Positions 56,458 through 64,000 of a stretch of 64,000 bases of DNA are shown here, piece by piece; within the stretch, counting starts at the first letter, position 1, and each line of letters opens with the position of its first letter. The DNA comes from Oscillospiraceae bacterium. Its GTDB lineage: Bacteria > Bacillota > Clostridia > Oscillospirales > Acutalibacteraceae. The translations under genes were made by a program, and so were the position numbers. The stretch covers positions 1-64,000 of the forward strand of contig WRDW01000005.1 of assembly GCA_009779995.1 (NCBI GenBank), read 5' to 3'. The notes beneath the pieces were generated by a model. It had not been told where the DNA came from, made no database searches, and saw nothing but the letters and a program-made list of their open reading frames with translations.

Positions 56458-57870
56458 ATGAATACACACAAGACCCCCATACGCAGGGCGTTGACGGCCC
56501 TGGCCCTTTGCGCCGCGCTGGCCGCAGGCTTCCTGGCGGGCTGCGGCACGACACCCGGCGGCGAAAAGGAGACCACCCAGCGGCCCCCCGCCGAAGAGAC
56601 CGGCCTGAAGCTCAACATCTACCAGCCCCACCCGGCCCAGGAGGGCCTGTGGCAGGCCCTCGCGGCGGACTACAAGAACCTCACCGGCGTGAACGTGAAC
56701 GTGATCACCCCGAAAACCGGCGCGCCCGCCACCGAGCTCAAGGAATTCCTCAAAGGCGAGCGGGATGCGCCCGCCATCTTCCTGTTCACCAACCCGCGCG
56801 AGTACAGGGCCTGGCAAGATCACGCGATGGACATCACCCAAAACGCGGCCTACGACCGCCTGGTGGATAAACGCCTGGCCCTCAAGGCCGAGGGGAAGGC
56901 CGTCGGCCTGCCCGTGGGCGTGGAGGCCTTCGGCGTCGTCTACAACAAGAAGATCCTCGACGGCTACTTCGCCCTGGAAAACAAGAAGTCCGGCCTGAAG
57001 AATATCAATGAAGTCAAAAGCTACAAGGAGCTCGAGGCCCTGGCCAAGGACATCCATGAAAGAAAAGACGATCTGGGCATCGAGGGCGCGTTCGCGGCCC
57101 CGGCGCTCAAGGAGGGCGAGGGTGCGGCCTGGACCACCCGCCTGCTGGGCATCCCCCTGGGCTACGAGTACGAGAGGGCGGGTCTGGACGTCACCGGCGA
57201 CAAGGTGGACGAGATCGCCCTGCGCCACGAAGCGGGCTACCGGGGCTTCTATGACCTGCACCTCGCCCACGACACCGCCGCCAAAGAGAATCTCGAAACT
57301 CGCGCCTATGCCGACGCCGTGAGGGAGTTCGCCACCGGCAAGGCCGCGTTCATCCTGGGCGGCACGGAGCTCCTCGGCCACCTCAATTCCGCCGTGGGGA
57401 AGACCGTCACCGCCGACCAGTGCGCCTTCCTGCCCGCCTTCATGAATATCGAGGACGTGAAGGCCCAGGGCCTGGCCTTTGAAGTGACGGAATACGCGGC
57501 CATCAACGGGCGCGCGAGTGAGGAGGAGAAACAGGCCGCGGGCGAGTTCCTCAACTGGCTGTTCACCTCCGAGCGGGGCACAGACTTCCTGGCGAATAAG
57601 CTGAACGTCCTCGCGCCTTATGATTCTGTCACCAGTTCTTCCCTCCCCAACAACCCCCTGAGCGCCGCCGCCTTCGAGTGGCTCGGGAAGGAGGGCGTCA
57701 CCGGCCCGGTGGTCTACGGCGCGCTCAGCCCCGGCGAGGAATTCCGCGACAAGGTGATGCACACGGGCCTGCTGGCCTACGCCCGGGGCGAGAACGACTG
57801 GGCGAAGTTCCGCACCGGCCTGAAGGAGGGCTGGGCCGAGCACCGCGGCAAGGTGGACGAGAACTACTAA
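56458..57870 (+). CDS. Extracellular solute-binding lipoprotein
   Basis: 470 residues from the ATG at 56458. Lipobox AAGFLAGCG, then the family 1 (maltose/maltodextrin-type) binding-protein fold: LKLNIYQPHPAQEGLWQALAADYKNLTGVNVNVI, GLPVGVEAFGVVYNKKIL and FLNWLFTSERGTDFLANKLNVLAPYDS. It would capture an oligosaccharide outside the cell and hand it to an ABC importer, but no permease or ATPase gene is in the window, so the transporter is elsewhere. The mannosidases nearby are possible functional partners. Confidence 0.87.
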   Translation: MNTHKTPIRRALTALALCAALAAGFLAGCGTTPGGEKETTQRPPAEETGLKLNIYQPHPAQEGLWQALAADYKNLTGVNVNVITPKTGAPATELKEFLKGERDAPAIFLFTNPREYRAWQDHAMDITQNAAYDRLVDKRLALKAEGKAVGLPVGVEAFGVVYNKKILDGYFALENKKSGLKNINEVKSYKELEALAKDIHERKDDLGIEGAFAAPALKEGEGAAWTTRLLGIPLGYEYERAGLDVTGDKVDEIALRHEAGYRGFYDLHLAHDTAAKENLETRAYADAVREFATGKAAFILGGTELLGHLNSAVGKTVTADQCAFLPAFMNIEDVKAQGLAFEVTEYAAINGRASEEEKQAAGEFLNWLFTSERGTDFLANKLNVLAPYDSVTSSSLPNNPLSAAAFEWLGKEGVTGPVVYGALSPGEEFRDKVMHTGLLAYARGENDWAKFRTGLKEGWAEHRGKVDENY

Positions 57871-57897
57871 AGGCAAAAGCAGCGGCGCTGCGATGCA

Positions 57898-57975
57898 TCG
57901 CCCTACGAGCGTTTCGCCTATGGCGAATAACACGCGCAATCCATCTCCGCCACGGGCGGAACCCTCGTAGGGCGA
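57898..57975. repeat. Palindromic repeat TCGCCCTACGAG after the binding-protein gene
   Basis: TCGCCCTACGAG and its reverse complement CTCGTAGGGCGA bound a 54-nt centre with smaller inverted repeats. Confidence 0.65.
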
Positions 57976-58066
57976 GCCACTGGCCCGCCGTCGGCGAAAC
58001 GCAATTCGGCTGTAAAGCAAATCTTTTTCTTCCCCGACTTTAAATCGCAAAATTTTACAATAAGCT

Positions 58067-58110
58067 GCCCTTTACACAGTGCGTAAGGCGCTATGTGAAG
58101 GGCGCTTTAT
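58067..58110 (+). terminator. Hairpin before the GH92 promoter
   Basis: GCCCTTTACACAG / CTATGTGAAGGGC (13 pairs, two of them G-U in RNA) followed by GCTTTATT. Likely terminator of the upstream transcript. Confidence 0.6.
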
Positions 58111-58163
58111 TGCCATGAATTGACAAGCGATGGGCTTGCCAACCCCAAGAAATGCAATTTCTC

Positions 58164-58192
58164 TTGACATCCTCACCAAAACCCATTACAAT
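58164..58192 (+). promoter_or_regulatory. Promoter of the GH92 operon
   Basis: TTGACA (58164-58169), 17-bp spacer, TACAAT (58187-58192); AAGGAGG ribosome site before the ATG at 58223. Confidence 0.78.
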
Positions 58193-58222
58193 AATGCCAT
58201 AAACATATAAGGAGGCTTCCCC

Positions 58223-60544
58223 ATGTCCATACCCATCCGGCTGGCTGGCCTGCTCCTGGCCGCCATGATGGCCTTCACGGGTCTGCTGTTCACCGGGCAG
58301 ATGCCCATCGCGGAGATCCCCGCGCCGGAACCCGGCGCTCTCACGCAATACGTGAACCCCTTCACGGGCACGGGCTCCATCCCCTGGAACAGCGGCATGA
58401 CCAATCCCGGCGCGGCGGCCCCCTTCGGCGCAGTGCAGATGGCCCCGGACACCTGCTGGCCCACCGGGTTCAATATCACGAGCTTCGGCACGGGGGGCTA
58501 TTACCAGTACAAGACCCACATATTCGGCTTCAGCCACAATAGAGTGTCCGGCGCGGGCATCGTGGAGGGCGGCAGCTTCCGCGTCACCCCGGCCCTGGAG
58601 GGCGCAGACCCCCTGCGGCGCATGGAGCGCCCCCTTGCGTTCTCCCACGCGCGGGAAAAGGCCGTGCCGGGCTACTACGGCGTGTGGCTGCCCGGGGCCG
58701 CGTGCCTGGCGGAGTTCACCGCCACGGAGCACACGGGCGTGCACCGCTACACCTTCTCCAGCGAAAAAGACGCCCATCTCTTCCTGGACGCCACGAGTAT
58801 CCTCAACACCGGGCGCGACGCGCAGAGCGGCTCGATCAAAATGCTCGACGACAGGACCCTCGAGGGCAGTGTAAACAACAGGGTCTTCTTCTACGCCGCG
58901 TTTGATACGCCCTTTAAGGCTAGATTCTGGGCGGACGGCCAATTCCCCGATGCCATGGGCCCGAACGGCGAAACCCCCATCGAGGCCTCCAGCACCCGTG
59001 AGGGCGACGGCCCCGGCGCGGACGCGGGCGCGGACTTGAATTTCGGCAATGTCAAAGATAAGCCCATCGTCATGCGGCTGGGCCTGAGCTATGTCAGCGT
59101 TGAGGGCGCGAAGGCGAACCTCCTGGCCGAGAGCGCGGGCAAAGCCTTCGAGGAGGTCTGCGCAGCCACCCTGGCGAGATGGGAGGAGCGTCTTTCCGCC
59201 ATACAGATCAAGACCGGCGACGACGAGATCAAGAAAATCTTCTATACAGCGCTGTATCACTCCATGCTCCACCCGACGAACATGACCGACGTGACGGGCA
59301 AGTACCCGGGCTACCTGGGAACGACAGGCACGGCAAAGGGGTACACTTACAGGAGCGACCTGTCCCTCTGGGACACCTTCCGCACCACGCACCCGCTGTA
59401 CATCCTCGTCGCGCCGGATATACAGCATGACAGCACCCAGAGCCTGCTGGCCATGGCCGAGCTCCACGGCGGCTTCCCCAAGTGGCCGAGGGGCGGTGGC
59501 GACGGCGGCTCCATGTACGGCACTCCGGCCCACATCGTCATGGCCGAGAGCTGCCTCAAGGGCCAGCTGAGCCGCGCGGACGCCATCAGATCCCTCGAAA
59601 TCATGAAATGGGCGGCCTTCAACGCGGGCCCCCAAAATCTACCCATGCGCGGGCGGCAGTATTACGAGGAGTATAACGAATACGGCTATATCCCCAATGA
59701 CATCGACAAGATCTCCGTCAGCCGCACCCTGGAATACGCCTGGGCGGACTACGCCACCTACCTGATGGCCGAGAAGCTCGGCGCGGGCTTTGAGGCCGAC
59801 GCCGCCCAATTCAAGGCCCTGGGCGACAGCTACAAGAACGTCTTCGACCCCTCGACGAAATATTTCAGGCCCAAGAACGCCGCGGGGGAGTGGCAGTTCT
59901 CCGCGCCCTGGGCCACGACCTACCTGGATGAAATATCCCCCATCCCGCTGGCTTGGGGCTTCTCCGAGGGCAGCGCGAAGCACTATCGCTGGCACGCCAT
60001 ACAGGACCCCGCCTGGCTGGTGGAGAGCATGGGTGGCCCGGCGGCCTTCACGAAGGAACTGGAGGCCTTTATGAACGGCGCGGCCAACAGGCGCGCGGGG
60101 GCCTACCCCGGCAACGGCTGGTGGGTGGGCAATCAGCACAACTACCACGCGCCCTACATGTTCAATGAGGCAGGGCGGCCCGACCTGACGCAGAAGTGGG
60201 TGCGCTGGACTTTGACCGACCGCTTCGCCGACGGCCCAGGCGGCCTGGACGGCAACGACGACTTGGGGGCCCTGAGCGCCTGGTACATTTTCGGGGCGCT
60301 GGGCTTCTACCCCGTGTCCGGCACGGACCGCTACTGGATCGGCTCCCCCAACGTGGAGGAGGCCGTATTGCAGCTTGGGGACGGCAAAATTTTAACTGTC
60401 AAAGCCAACAACCAGGGCCCGAAGAACGTCTACGTAAAGTCTGTGACGTTCAACGGCCAGCCGCTCGACCCCGCCAAGGGCTTTACGCACGACCTGATCA
60501 AGGACGGCGGCACGTTCGTGTTCGAGATGGCGAATAAACCGTGA
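58223..60544 (+). CDS. Alpha-mannosidase, glycoside hydrolase family 92
   Basis: 773 residues with a signal-like N-terminus (LAGLLLAAMMAFTGLLFTG). GH92 signatures: YVNPFTGTGS, NPGAAAPFGAVQMAPDT, IFGFSHNRVSGAGIVEGG, the SLWDTFRTTHPLY motif, and GNDDLGALSAWYIFGALGFYPVSGTDRYWIGSP near the end, with catalytic acid regions typical of calcium-dependent inverting exo-alpha-mannosidases. It trims mannose from N-glycans or yeast mannan outside the cell. The three genes that follow up to 63122 could use the released sugar, though only the isomerase is an obvious candidate. Confidence 0.92.
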   Translation: MSIPIRLAGLLLAAMMAFTGLLFTGQMPIAEIPAPEPGALTQYVNPFTGTGSIPWNSGMTNPGAAAPFGAVQMAPDTCWPTGFNITSFGTGGYYQYKTHIFGFSHNRVSGAGIVEGGSFRVTPALEGADPLRRMERPLAFSHAREKAVPGYYGVWLPGAACLAEFTATEHTGVHRYTFSSEKDAHLFLDATSILNTGRDAQSGSIKMLDDRTLEGSVNNRVFFYAAFDTPFKARFWADGQFPDAMGPNGETPIEASSTREGDGPGADAGADLNFGNVKDKPIVMRLGLSYVSVEGAKANLLAESAGKAFEEVCAATLARWEERLSAIQIKTGDDEIKKIFYTALYHSMLHPTNMTDVTGKYPGYLGTTGTAKGYTYRSDLSLWDTFRTTHPLYILVAPDIQHDSTQSLLAMAELHGGFPKWPRGGGDGGSMYGTPAHIVMAESCLKGQLSRADAIRSLEIMKWAAFNAGPQNLPMRGRQYYEEYNEYGYIPNDIDKISVSRTLEYAWADYATYLMAEKLGAGFEADAAQFKALGDSYKNVFDPSTKYFRPKNAAGEWQFSAPWATTYLDEISPIPLAWGFSEGSAKHYRWHAIQDPAWLVESMGGPAAFTKELEAFMNGAANRRAGAYPGNGWWVGNQHNYHAPYMFNEAGRPDLTQKWVRWTLTDRFADGPGGLDGNDDLGALSAWYIFGALGFYPVSGTDRYWIGSPNVEEAVLQLGDGKILTVKANNQGPKNVYVKSVTFNGQPLDPAKGFTHDLIKDGGTFVFEMANKP

Positions 60545-60563
60545 ATTACGATAGGAGGCTAAT

Positions 60564-61184
60564 ATGACAATCGCGGTCATCAACGAATTCAGCGCCTGCG
60601 CGAAGAACGGCGATATTATCGCCGCCCTGGAGGCAAGCATTCCGGGCGCGCAGATCCTCAACGCGGGCATGGCGCAGCCGGGGCAGGAGCCTACGCTGAC
60701 CTACGTCCACACGGGCCTGATCGCGGGCGTGCTGCTGGGCGCGCGCTGGTGCGATTTCGCCGTGGGCGGCTGCGGCACAGGGCAGGGTTTTTTGATCAGC
60801 TCGATGCAGTTCCCCGGCGTGATTACTGGCCTGATTCTGGAGCCCCTGGACGCCTGGCTGTTCTCGCAAATCAATGGCGGCAACTGCGTTTCCCTGGCGC
60901 TGAACAAGGGCTACGGCTGGGCCGGGGACATCAACCTGCGCTACATCTTCGAGAAGCTCTTCCGCGACCCGACCAGGGGCTACCCTCTCGAACGCGCCGA
61001 GAGTCAGGCGTGCAGCCGCGCGTATATCCAAACCCTGTCGGCGCGCTCCCACCGGCCATTGGGCGAGATTTTGGCCGATATTCCCGCCGAAATCTGGGCG
61101 CCTGTCCTCCGACACAGGCCCTTCATGGACATTGTGGAGCAAAACGCGCACAGCGACATCGCGAAGATTATTTTAGCGCTGTAG
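60564..61184 (+). CDS. RpiB/LacA/LacB-family sugar-phosphate isomerase
   Basis: 206 residues, longer than RpiB (about 150) because of a C-terminal extension of the DUF3666 type. The N-terminal domain has the isomerase pattern: FAVGGCGTGQGFLISSMQFPGV with the catalytic Cys/Gly-Thr-Gly loop (usually GIGM). Positioned 19 bases after the GH92 gene, so it is in the same transcript. It would isomerise a phosphorylated aldose. The substrate is unknown. The TAG stop is the first part of a palindromic repeat. Confidence 0.83.
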   Translation: MTIAVINEFSACAKNGDIIAALEASIPGAQILNAGMAQPGQEPTLTYVHTGLIAGVLLGARWCDFAVGGCGTGQGFLISSMQFPGVITGLILEPLDAWLFSQINGGNCVSLALNKGYGWAGDINLRYIFEKLFRDPTRGYPLERAESQACSRAYIQTLSARSHRPLGEILADIPAEIWAPVLRHRPFMDIVEQNAHSDIAKIILAL

Positions 61185-61205
61185 GGGTGGCATTCTTGCC
61201 ACCCG
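61182..61205. repeat. TAGGGGTGGCA palindrome supplying the stop of the isomerase gene
   Basis: TAGGGGTGGCA TTCT TGCCACCC. A near-identical copy is at 63120-63143, also at a stop codon. Confidence 0.8.
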
Positions 61206-61231
61206 CATTATGCCAAGAAAGAGTGTTTCCC

Positions 61232-61681
61232 ATGCTGACCATCCGAGAAGCCGTTCCGCACGACGCCGAGGCCCTGCACGAGCTCTACATGCGCCATCTT
61301 GTGCCGTCCCCGCCGGAGGAGCCGCAGGACATGGCCGCGTGGGCCGCGATGCTGGCGCAGTTCGCCGTCGACCCCGGCTATCATTTGCTGGTGGGTGAGC
61401 TGGAAGGCAAAATCGTGTCGTCCGTCACGGTGATCGTCATCCAAAACCTGCCCCGCAACCTGCGGCCCTACGCCCTGATCGAAAACGTCGTCACCCACGG
61501 CGATTTTCGCAAAAGGGGCTATGCCCGTGCCCTGATGGACGCCGCAAGCGCCATCGCGAAAGAGAGCAATTGCTACAAAATCATGCTGTTGACCGGCTCG
61601 AAGCTGGAGAGCACCCTGCGCTTCTACGAGGGCTGCGGCTTCAACAGCGATGACAAAACGGGGTTTATTAAGTGGCTGTGA
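61232..61681 (+). CDS. GNAT-family N-acetyltransferase
   Basis: 149 residues from the ATG at 61232; the longer track frame passes through the isomerase gene and repeat. GNAT pattern: LTIREAVPHDAEALHELYM, VSSVTVIVIQNLPRN, IENVVTHGDFRKRGYARALMDAASAIA (acetyl-CoA-binding R/Q-x-x-G-x-G/A) and IMLLTGSKLESTLRFYEGCGF. It transfers an acetyl group from acetyl-CoA to an amine; acceptor unknown. Cotranscribed with the isomerase by position. A palindromic element follows. Confidence 0.88.
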   Translation: MLTIREAVPHDAEALHELYMRHLVPSPPEEPQDMAAWAAMLAQFAVDPGYHLLVGELEGKIVSSVTVIVIQNLPRNLRPYALIENVVTHGDFRKRGYARALMDAASAIAKESNCYKIMLLTGSKLESTLRFYEGCGFNSDDKTGFIKWL

Positions 61682-61703
61682 CATTGAAGGCCGCCATCGA
61701 CCC

Positions 61704-61921
61704 GCACGAGGAACGTCGCTCCGCGATAGCATCCTCAGTCGGCCCGAGGCCGACAGCTCCTTCCACGGGAAGGAGCCTTGGGGCTTGCGCAAAAGCGACT
61801 GCACGATTCCAAGCCCGTTTTCGCCTATTCCCCCAGGCTTCCTCCCGTGGAGGAAGCTCCCCGCCTCGGGCGGGGTGATGATGGCAGTGCGGAGACCATC
61901 GCGGAGCGACGTTCCTCGTGC
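61704..61921. mobile_element. 218-bp palindromic element (MITE-like)
   Basis: Perfect 24-bp outer inverted repeat (GCACGAGGAACGTCGCTCCG...; reverse complement at the right end), with internal arms CTCCTTCCACGGGAAGGAG-like and GCCTCGGGCGGGGTGATG. The same core CGCTCCGCG and GCCTCGGGCGGGGTGA blocks occur in the element at 23887-24084. No coding capacity. Confidence 0.75.
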
Positions 61922-61991
61922 GATGCGCATAACCTGCCGTCCGAAACAAAAACAAACGCCAAAATCAAAATCACATAACGGAGGAACAACC

Positions 61992-62780
61992 ATGGCAAAG
62001 CACAACCCCTTAATCATCACCGCAACCCCCAACATCTGCTGGCTCAAGCCCGATGTGCCCTTCCCCCAAACCACCTCTGAGATCATCGCCGAGGCCGCCC
62101 GCTGCCGCGAGGCAGGTGCCAGCGTGCTCCATACCCATGCCGAAAAGGACTGGGCCGGGGTCATCAACGGGGTCAGGGCCGCCAACGACATCATCATCCA
62201 GAGCGGCATGTCCAGCATTCCCTTGCAGGAGCGCATCGAGCTGTTCGAGCAGCACAGCGACTGCGTATCCATCATCGCCAACCACCACGACGAGGACTTC
62301 GCCGAGGTCAACTGCGACTGCCTGCACACCCTTGACGAGCTCGTCGAATACTGCGAGGCCTGCAACCGGTACGGCGTCAAGCCCGAGTGGGAGATCTGGC
62401 ACGCGGGCTCCATCTGGAACCTGGAGCGCCTGATCGAACGCGGGCTGCTGGCCGCGCCCTACATCACCACGCAGTTCTACGGCTGGCCCGGCGGCACCTG
62501 GAGCCCCCCCACTGTAGAAGAGTATCTCTATCGCAACAGGCTGATGCCCGCGAACTGTGCCGTCACCGTAAGCATCATGGGCCCCGAGCAAATGGATATT
62601 CTCGTCGCGGCCATCATCAACGGCCATAACGTGCGCGTTGGCACTGAAGACTACCCCTTCCTGCAAAACGGCAAAGAGGCCACCTGCCACGAGCTCGTAA
62701 AGCAAATCGCGGACATCTCGCGCTCCCTGGGGCGCGAGGTCGCCACGCCCGCGCAGGCGAGGGAGCTGTTGGGGCTGTAG
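61992..62780 (+). CDS. BKACE-family beta-keto acid cleavage enzyme
   Basis: 262 residues. Family motifs of BKACE (DUF849): LIITATPNICWLKPDVPFPQT, the metal-binding histidines in GASVLHTHAEKDW, PEWEIWHAGSIWNLERLIERGLL and the C-terminal GHNVRVGTEDYPFLQNGKEATCHELVKQ with the catalytic Arg/Glu. Members cleave a beta-keto acid with acetyl-CoA, as in 3-keto-5-aminohexanoate cleavage during lysine fermentation. The substrate here is unknown; an SDR dehydrogenase follows 450 bases later, consistent with a small catabolic unit. Confidence 0.87.
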   Translation: MAKHNPLIITATPNICWLKPDVPFPQTTSEIIAEAARCREAGASVLHTHAEKDWAGVINGVRAANDIIIQSGMSSIPLQERIELFEQHSDCVSIIANHHDEDFAEVNCDCLHTLDELVEYCEACNRYGVKPEWEIWHAGSIWNLERLIERGLLAAPYITTQFYGWPGGTWSPPTVEEYLYRNRLMPANCAVTVSIMGPEQMDILVAAIINGHNVRVGTEDYPFLQNGKEATCHELVKQIADISRSLGREVATPAQARELLGL

Positions 62781-62795
62781 GAAAGGAGTTATTCC

Positions 62796-63122
62796 ATGAA
62801 AAGCGAAGCTATCGGAGAAGAAAAAACCCCGAAATCGGAAAAAAGGATTGCGCGCTGGAGATGTGCAACGATCGTAATAGGTGCCATGTTGCCTTTTTTG
62901 GCTTCTGTGCTGGCAACAGTTATTCCCGGTGCTACTGACTATAAGGATTTGATGGTCGATTTCAATGTTATTGCGTTCCTGGTCTGCCTTGTCGTCTGGA
63001 TTGTTTTGCGGCTGAATCGGTCGGAAGAACGGATCAGCAAGCTGGAAGAGGCGTTGGGCGCAGTTGCAAAAAGAACATCAGAGGCCGAAAGCATACCCGA
63101 ACAAGAGACACAGAACCTGTAG
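62796..63122 (+). CDS. Small two-span membrane protein
   Basis: 108 residues. Charged N-terminus (MKSEAIGEEKTPKSEKRIARWR), two spans (CATIVIGAMLPFLASVLATVI and VIAFLVCLVVWIVLRL) and a helical acidic C-terminus with coiled-coil character (ERISKLEEALGAVAKRTSEAESIPEQE). Ribosome site AAAGGAG. More AT-rich than its neighbours. It may form a scaffold; no family recognised. The TAG stop is the start of a palindromic repeat. Confidence 0.65.
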   Translation: MKSEAIGEEKTPKSEKRIARWRCATIVIGAMLPFLASVLATVIPGATDYKDLMVDFNVIAFLVCLVVWIVLRLNRSEERISKLEEALGAVAKRTSEAESIPEQETQNL

Positions 63123-63143
63123 GGGTGGCATTCATGCCACCCG
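63120..63143. repeat. TAGGGGTGGCA palindrome supplying the stop of the two-span protein gene
   Basis: TAGGGGTGGCA TTCA TGCCACCC, one base different from 61182-61205 in the loop. A GTAGGGGACGG repeat follows within 20 bases. Confidence 0.8.
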
Positions 63144-63229
63144 AAACACCCAATCAGGTAGGGGACGGCCTCCGGACGTCCCTGATCCCATAAACCATAA
63201 CAATAATATTTTTCAGGAGGAACTATCGC

Positions 63230-64000
63230 ATGACAGACAGAAAGACAGCAATCGTAACAGGGGCGTCGGTGGGTATCGGGCGGGCGGCGGCGATCCAGTT
63301 CGCCAATGAGGGCTACAACGTGGCCATCATCGCGCGCGGGCCGAAAATCCACGAGGTGGGCGAGGAGATCCGCGCCATCGGCGTGGAGTGCATCGCCTAC
63401 CAGGGCGACGTCGGCTGCGAGGCAGACGTACAGGCCATGGTGCAGCAGGTGGAGGCCGCCTGGGGCCGCGTGGACGTGCTCAACTGCAACGCCGGCATCG
63501 TGGTGGTCAAGCCCCTGGAGGACACCACCTGGGAGGACTTCGTCAACGTGACCCACGTCAACATCGGCGGGCATTTCCTGTTCATGAAGCACGTCGTGCC
63601 CATCATGAAGCGCCAGATGAAGGGCGCCGTGGTGAACATGGGCTCGGTTTCGGGCCATGTGGGCCAGACCCAGCACGGCATCTACGGCGCGACGAAGGGC
63701 GCGATCATCGCCTTCACCCGCGCCATGGCCTGGGAGTACGCGGCGTATAACATCCGGGTCAATTCCGTCAGCCCCGGCTCCATCGATACCCCCATGCTGC
63801 GCAGCGACATCCAGCTGGAGAGCACCCGCCTGAACATCCCCTTCGACGAGGTCAAAGCCGTGCGCGAGAAGGAGCAGGCCTTCGACCGCTGGGCCGAGCC
63901 GGAGGAAGTGGCCGAGGTCATCTGCTTCCTGGCCAGCGACAAGGCCTCCTTCGTCACCGGCGCGGACTGGCTGGTGGACTGCGGCTGGGTGGCGAAATAG
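63230..64000 (+). CDS. SDR-family oxidoreductase
   Basis: 256 residues, complete: the stop TAG occupies the last three bases of the window. Classical short-chain dehydrogenase: cofactor site TGASVGIGRAAAIQFA, LNCNAGIVVV, catalytic serine in VVNMGSVSG and tyrosine/lysine in YGATKGAIIA, then VNSVSPGSIDTPM and the closing DWLVDCGWVAK. It oxidises or reduces a hydroxyl group with NAD(P), for example a sugar acid or a hydroxy acid. Ribosome site AGGAGG before the ATG. It closes the GH92-isomerase-BKACE neighbourhood. Confidence 0.92.
   Translation: MTDRKTAIVTGASVGIGRAAAIQFANEGYNVAIIARGPKIHEVGEEIRAIGVECIAYQGDVGCEADVQAMVQQVEAAWGRVDVLNCNAGIVVVKPLEDTTWEDFVNVTHVNIGGHFLFMKHVVPIMKRQMKGAVVNMGSVSGHVGQTQHGIYGATKGAIIAFTRAMAWEYAAYNIRVNSVSPGSIDTPMLRSDIQLESTRLNIPFDEVKAVREKEQAFDRWAEPEEVAEVICFLASDKASFVTGADWLVDCGWVAK

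Noticed and set aside
60749-61681. 310-residue ORF as one protein
   Set aside because: The first half is out of frame with the RpiB-like gene and passes through a palindromic repeat; only the GNAT part from 61232 has family motifs.

Overview
The window is chromosomal DNA from a GC-rich member of the Firmicutes, most likely an uncultured class Clostridia gut bacterium (Oscillospirales- or Christensenellales-like). Reasons: Firmicutes-type gene sets (addB-addA, an FtsK/SpoIIIE translocase, a TepA-like ClpP homologue, a TIGR03960-type radical SAM enzyme, a TIGR04086-like membrane protein), strong AGGAGG ribosome sites with frequent GTG and TTG starts, and TTGACA-17-TATAAT promoters. Taxonomy is an inference from gene content; there is no rRNA or tRNA gene in the window.

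Layout. 1-1200: IS remnant and two tandem type I toxin/antisense-RNA cassettes. 1.2-6.5 kb: sugar genes (RhaB-type kinase, FucU mutarotase, GH109-like oxidoreductase) with a PAP2 phosphatase and a 430-bp mobile unit carrying a four-helix-bundle gene between perfect 35-bp inverted repeats. 6.6-7.2 kb: type II toxin-antitoxin pair. 7.3-13 kb: glycosyltransferase, a third toxin/antisense cassette, an ECF sigma / DUF4349 / zinc-finger anti-sigma operon, and TepA. 14-22 kb: thiamine operon (thiD, thiS, thiG, thiH, two thiE-like genes) interrupted by an acyltransferase and a lipoprotein and followed by two VanW proteins. 22-25.4 kb: lysine/threonine precursor genes dapB, dapA, asd. 25.5-32.3 kb: lipoprotein, then queA, tgt and yajC; a broken toxin-antitoxin module sits between queA and tgt inside a 17-bp direct repeat. 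32.3-40.3 kb: GH2 beta-mannosidase, PadR regulator with its membrane partner, B12-type radical SAM protein, metA and a flavoprotein. 40.4-52.3 kb: uncharacterised membrane proteins, a fourth toxin/antisense cassette directly in front of addBA, a ComEC-like hydrolase and two small HTH regulators. 52.4-57.9 kb: a structured small RNA with three tandem hairpins, FtsK/SpoIIIE, an FKBP-like lipoprotein and an orphan solute-binding protein. 58-64 kb: GH92 alpha-mannosidase, RpiB-like isomerase, GNAT, BKACE enzyme and a complete SDR gene that ends on the last base.

The most unusual material is not in the housekeeping genes. (1) Four cassettes share one design: a 23-28-residue (one copy about 58) hydrophobic peptide on the minus strand, its own promoter, and an opposing plus-strand RNA with a consensus promoter ending in a shared terminator hairpin. 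In three of them the ribosome site lies in a GAAA-tetraloop hairpin and the 5' leader is complementary to the 3' end of the gene. (2) An RNA gene at about 52451-52623 has three 35-bp repeats forming hairpins with a compensatory base change, enclosed by a 9-bp stem, with a consensus promoter and a strong terminator. (3) The four-helix-bundle unit has perfect terminal inverted repeats, and related solo repeats lie elsewhere in the window, often on stop codons. (4) Several short palindromic repeat families provide stop codons, or in two cases are translated in frame inside proteins.

Limits: everything here comes from reading the sequence and the supplied ORF translations. Family names rest on recognised motifs, not on searches; RNA features rest on promoter, terminator and pairing logic and have no expression evidence.
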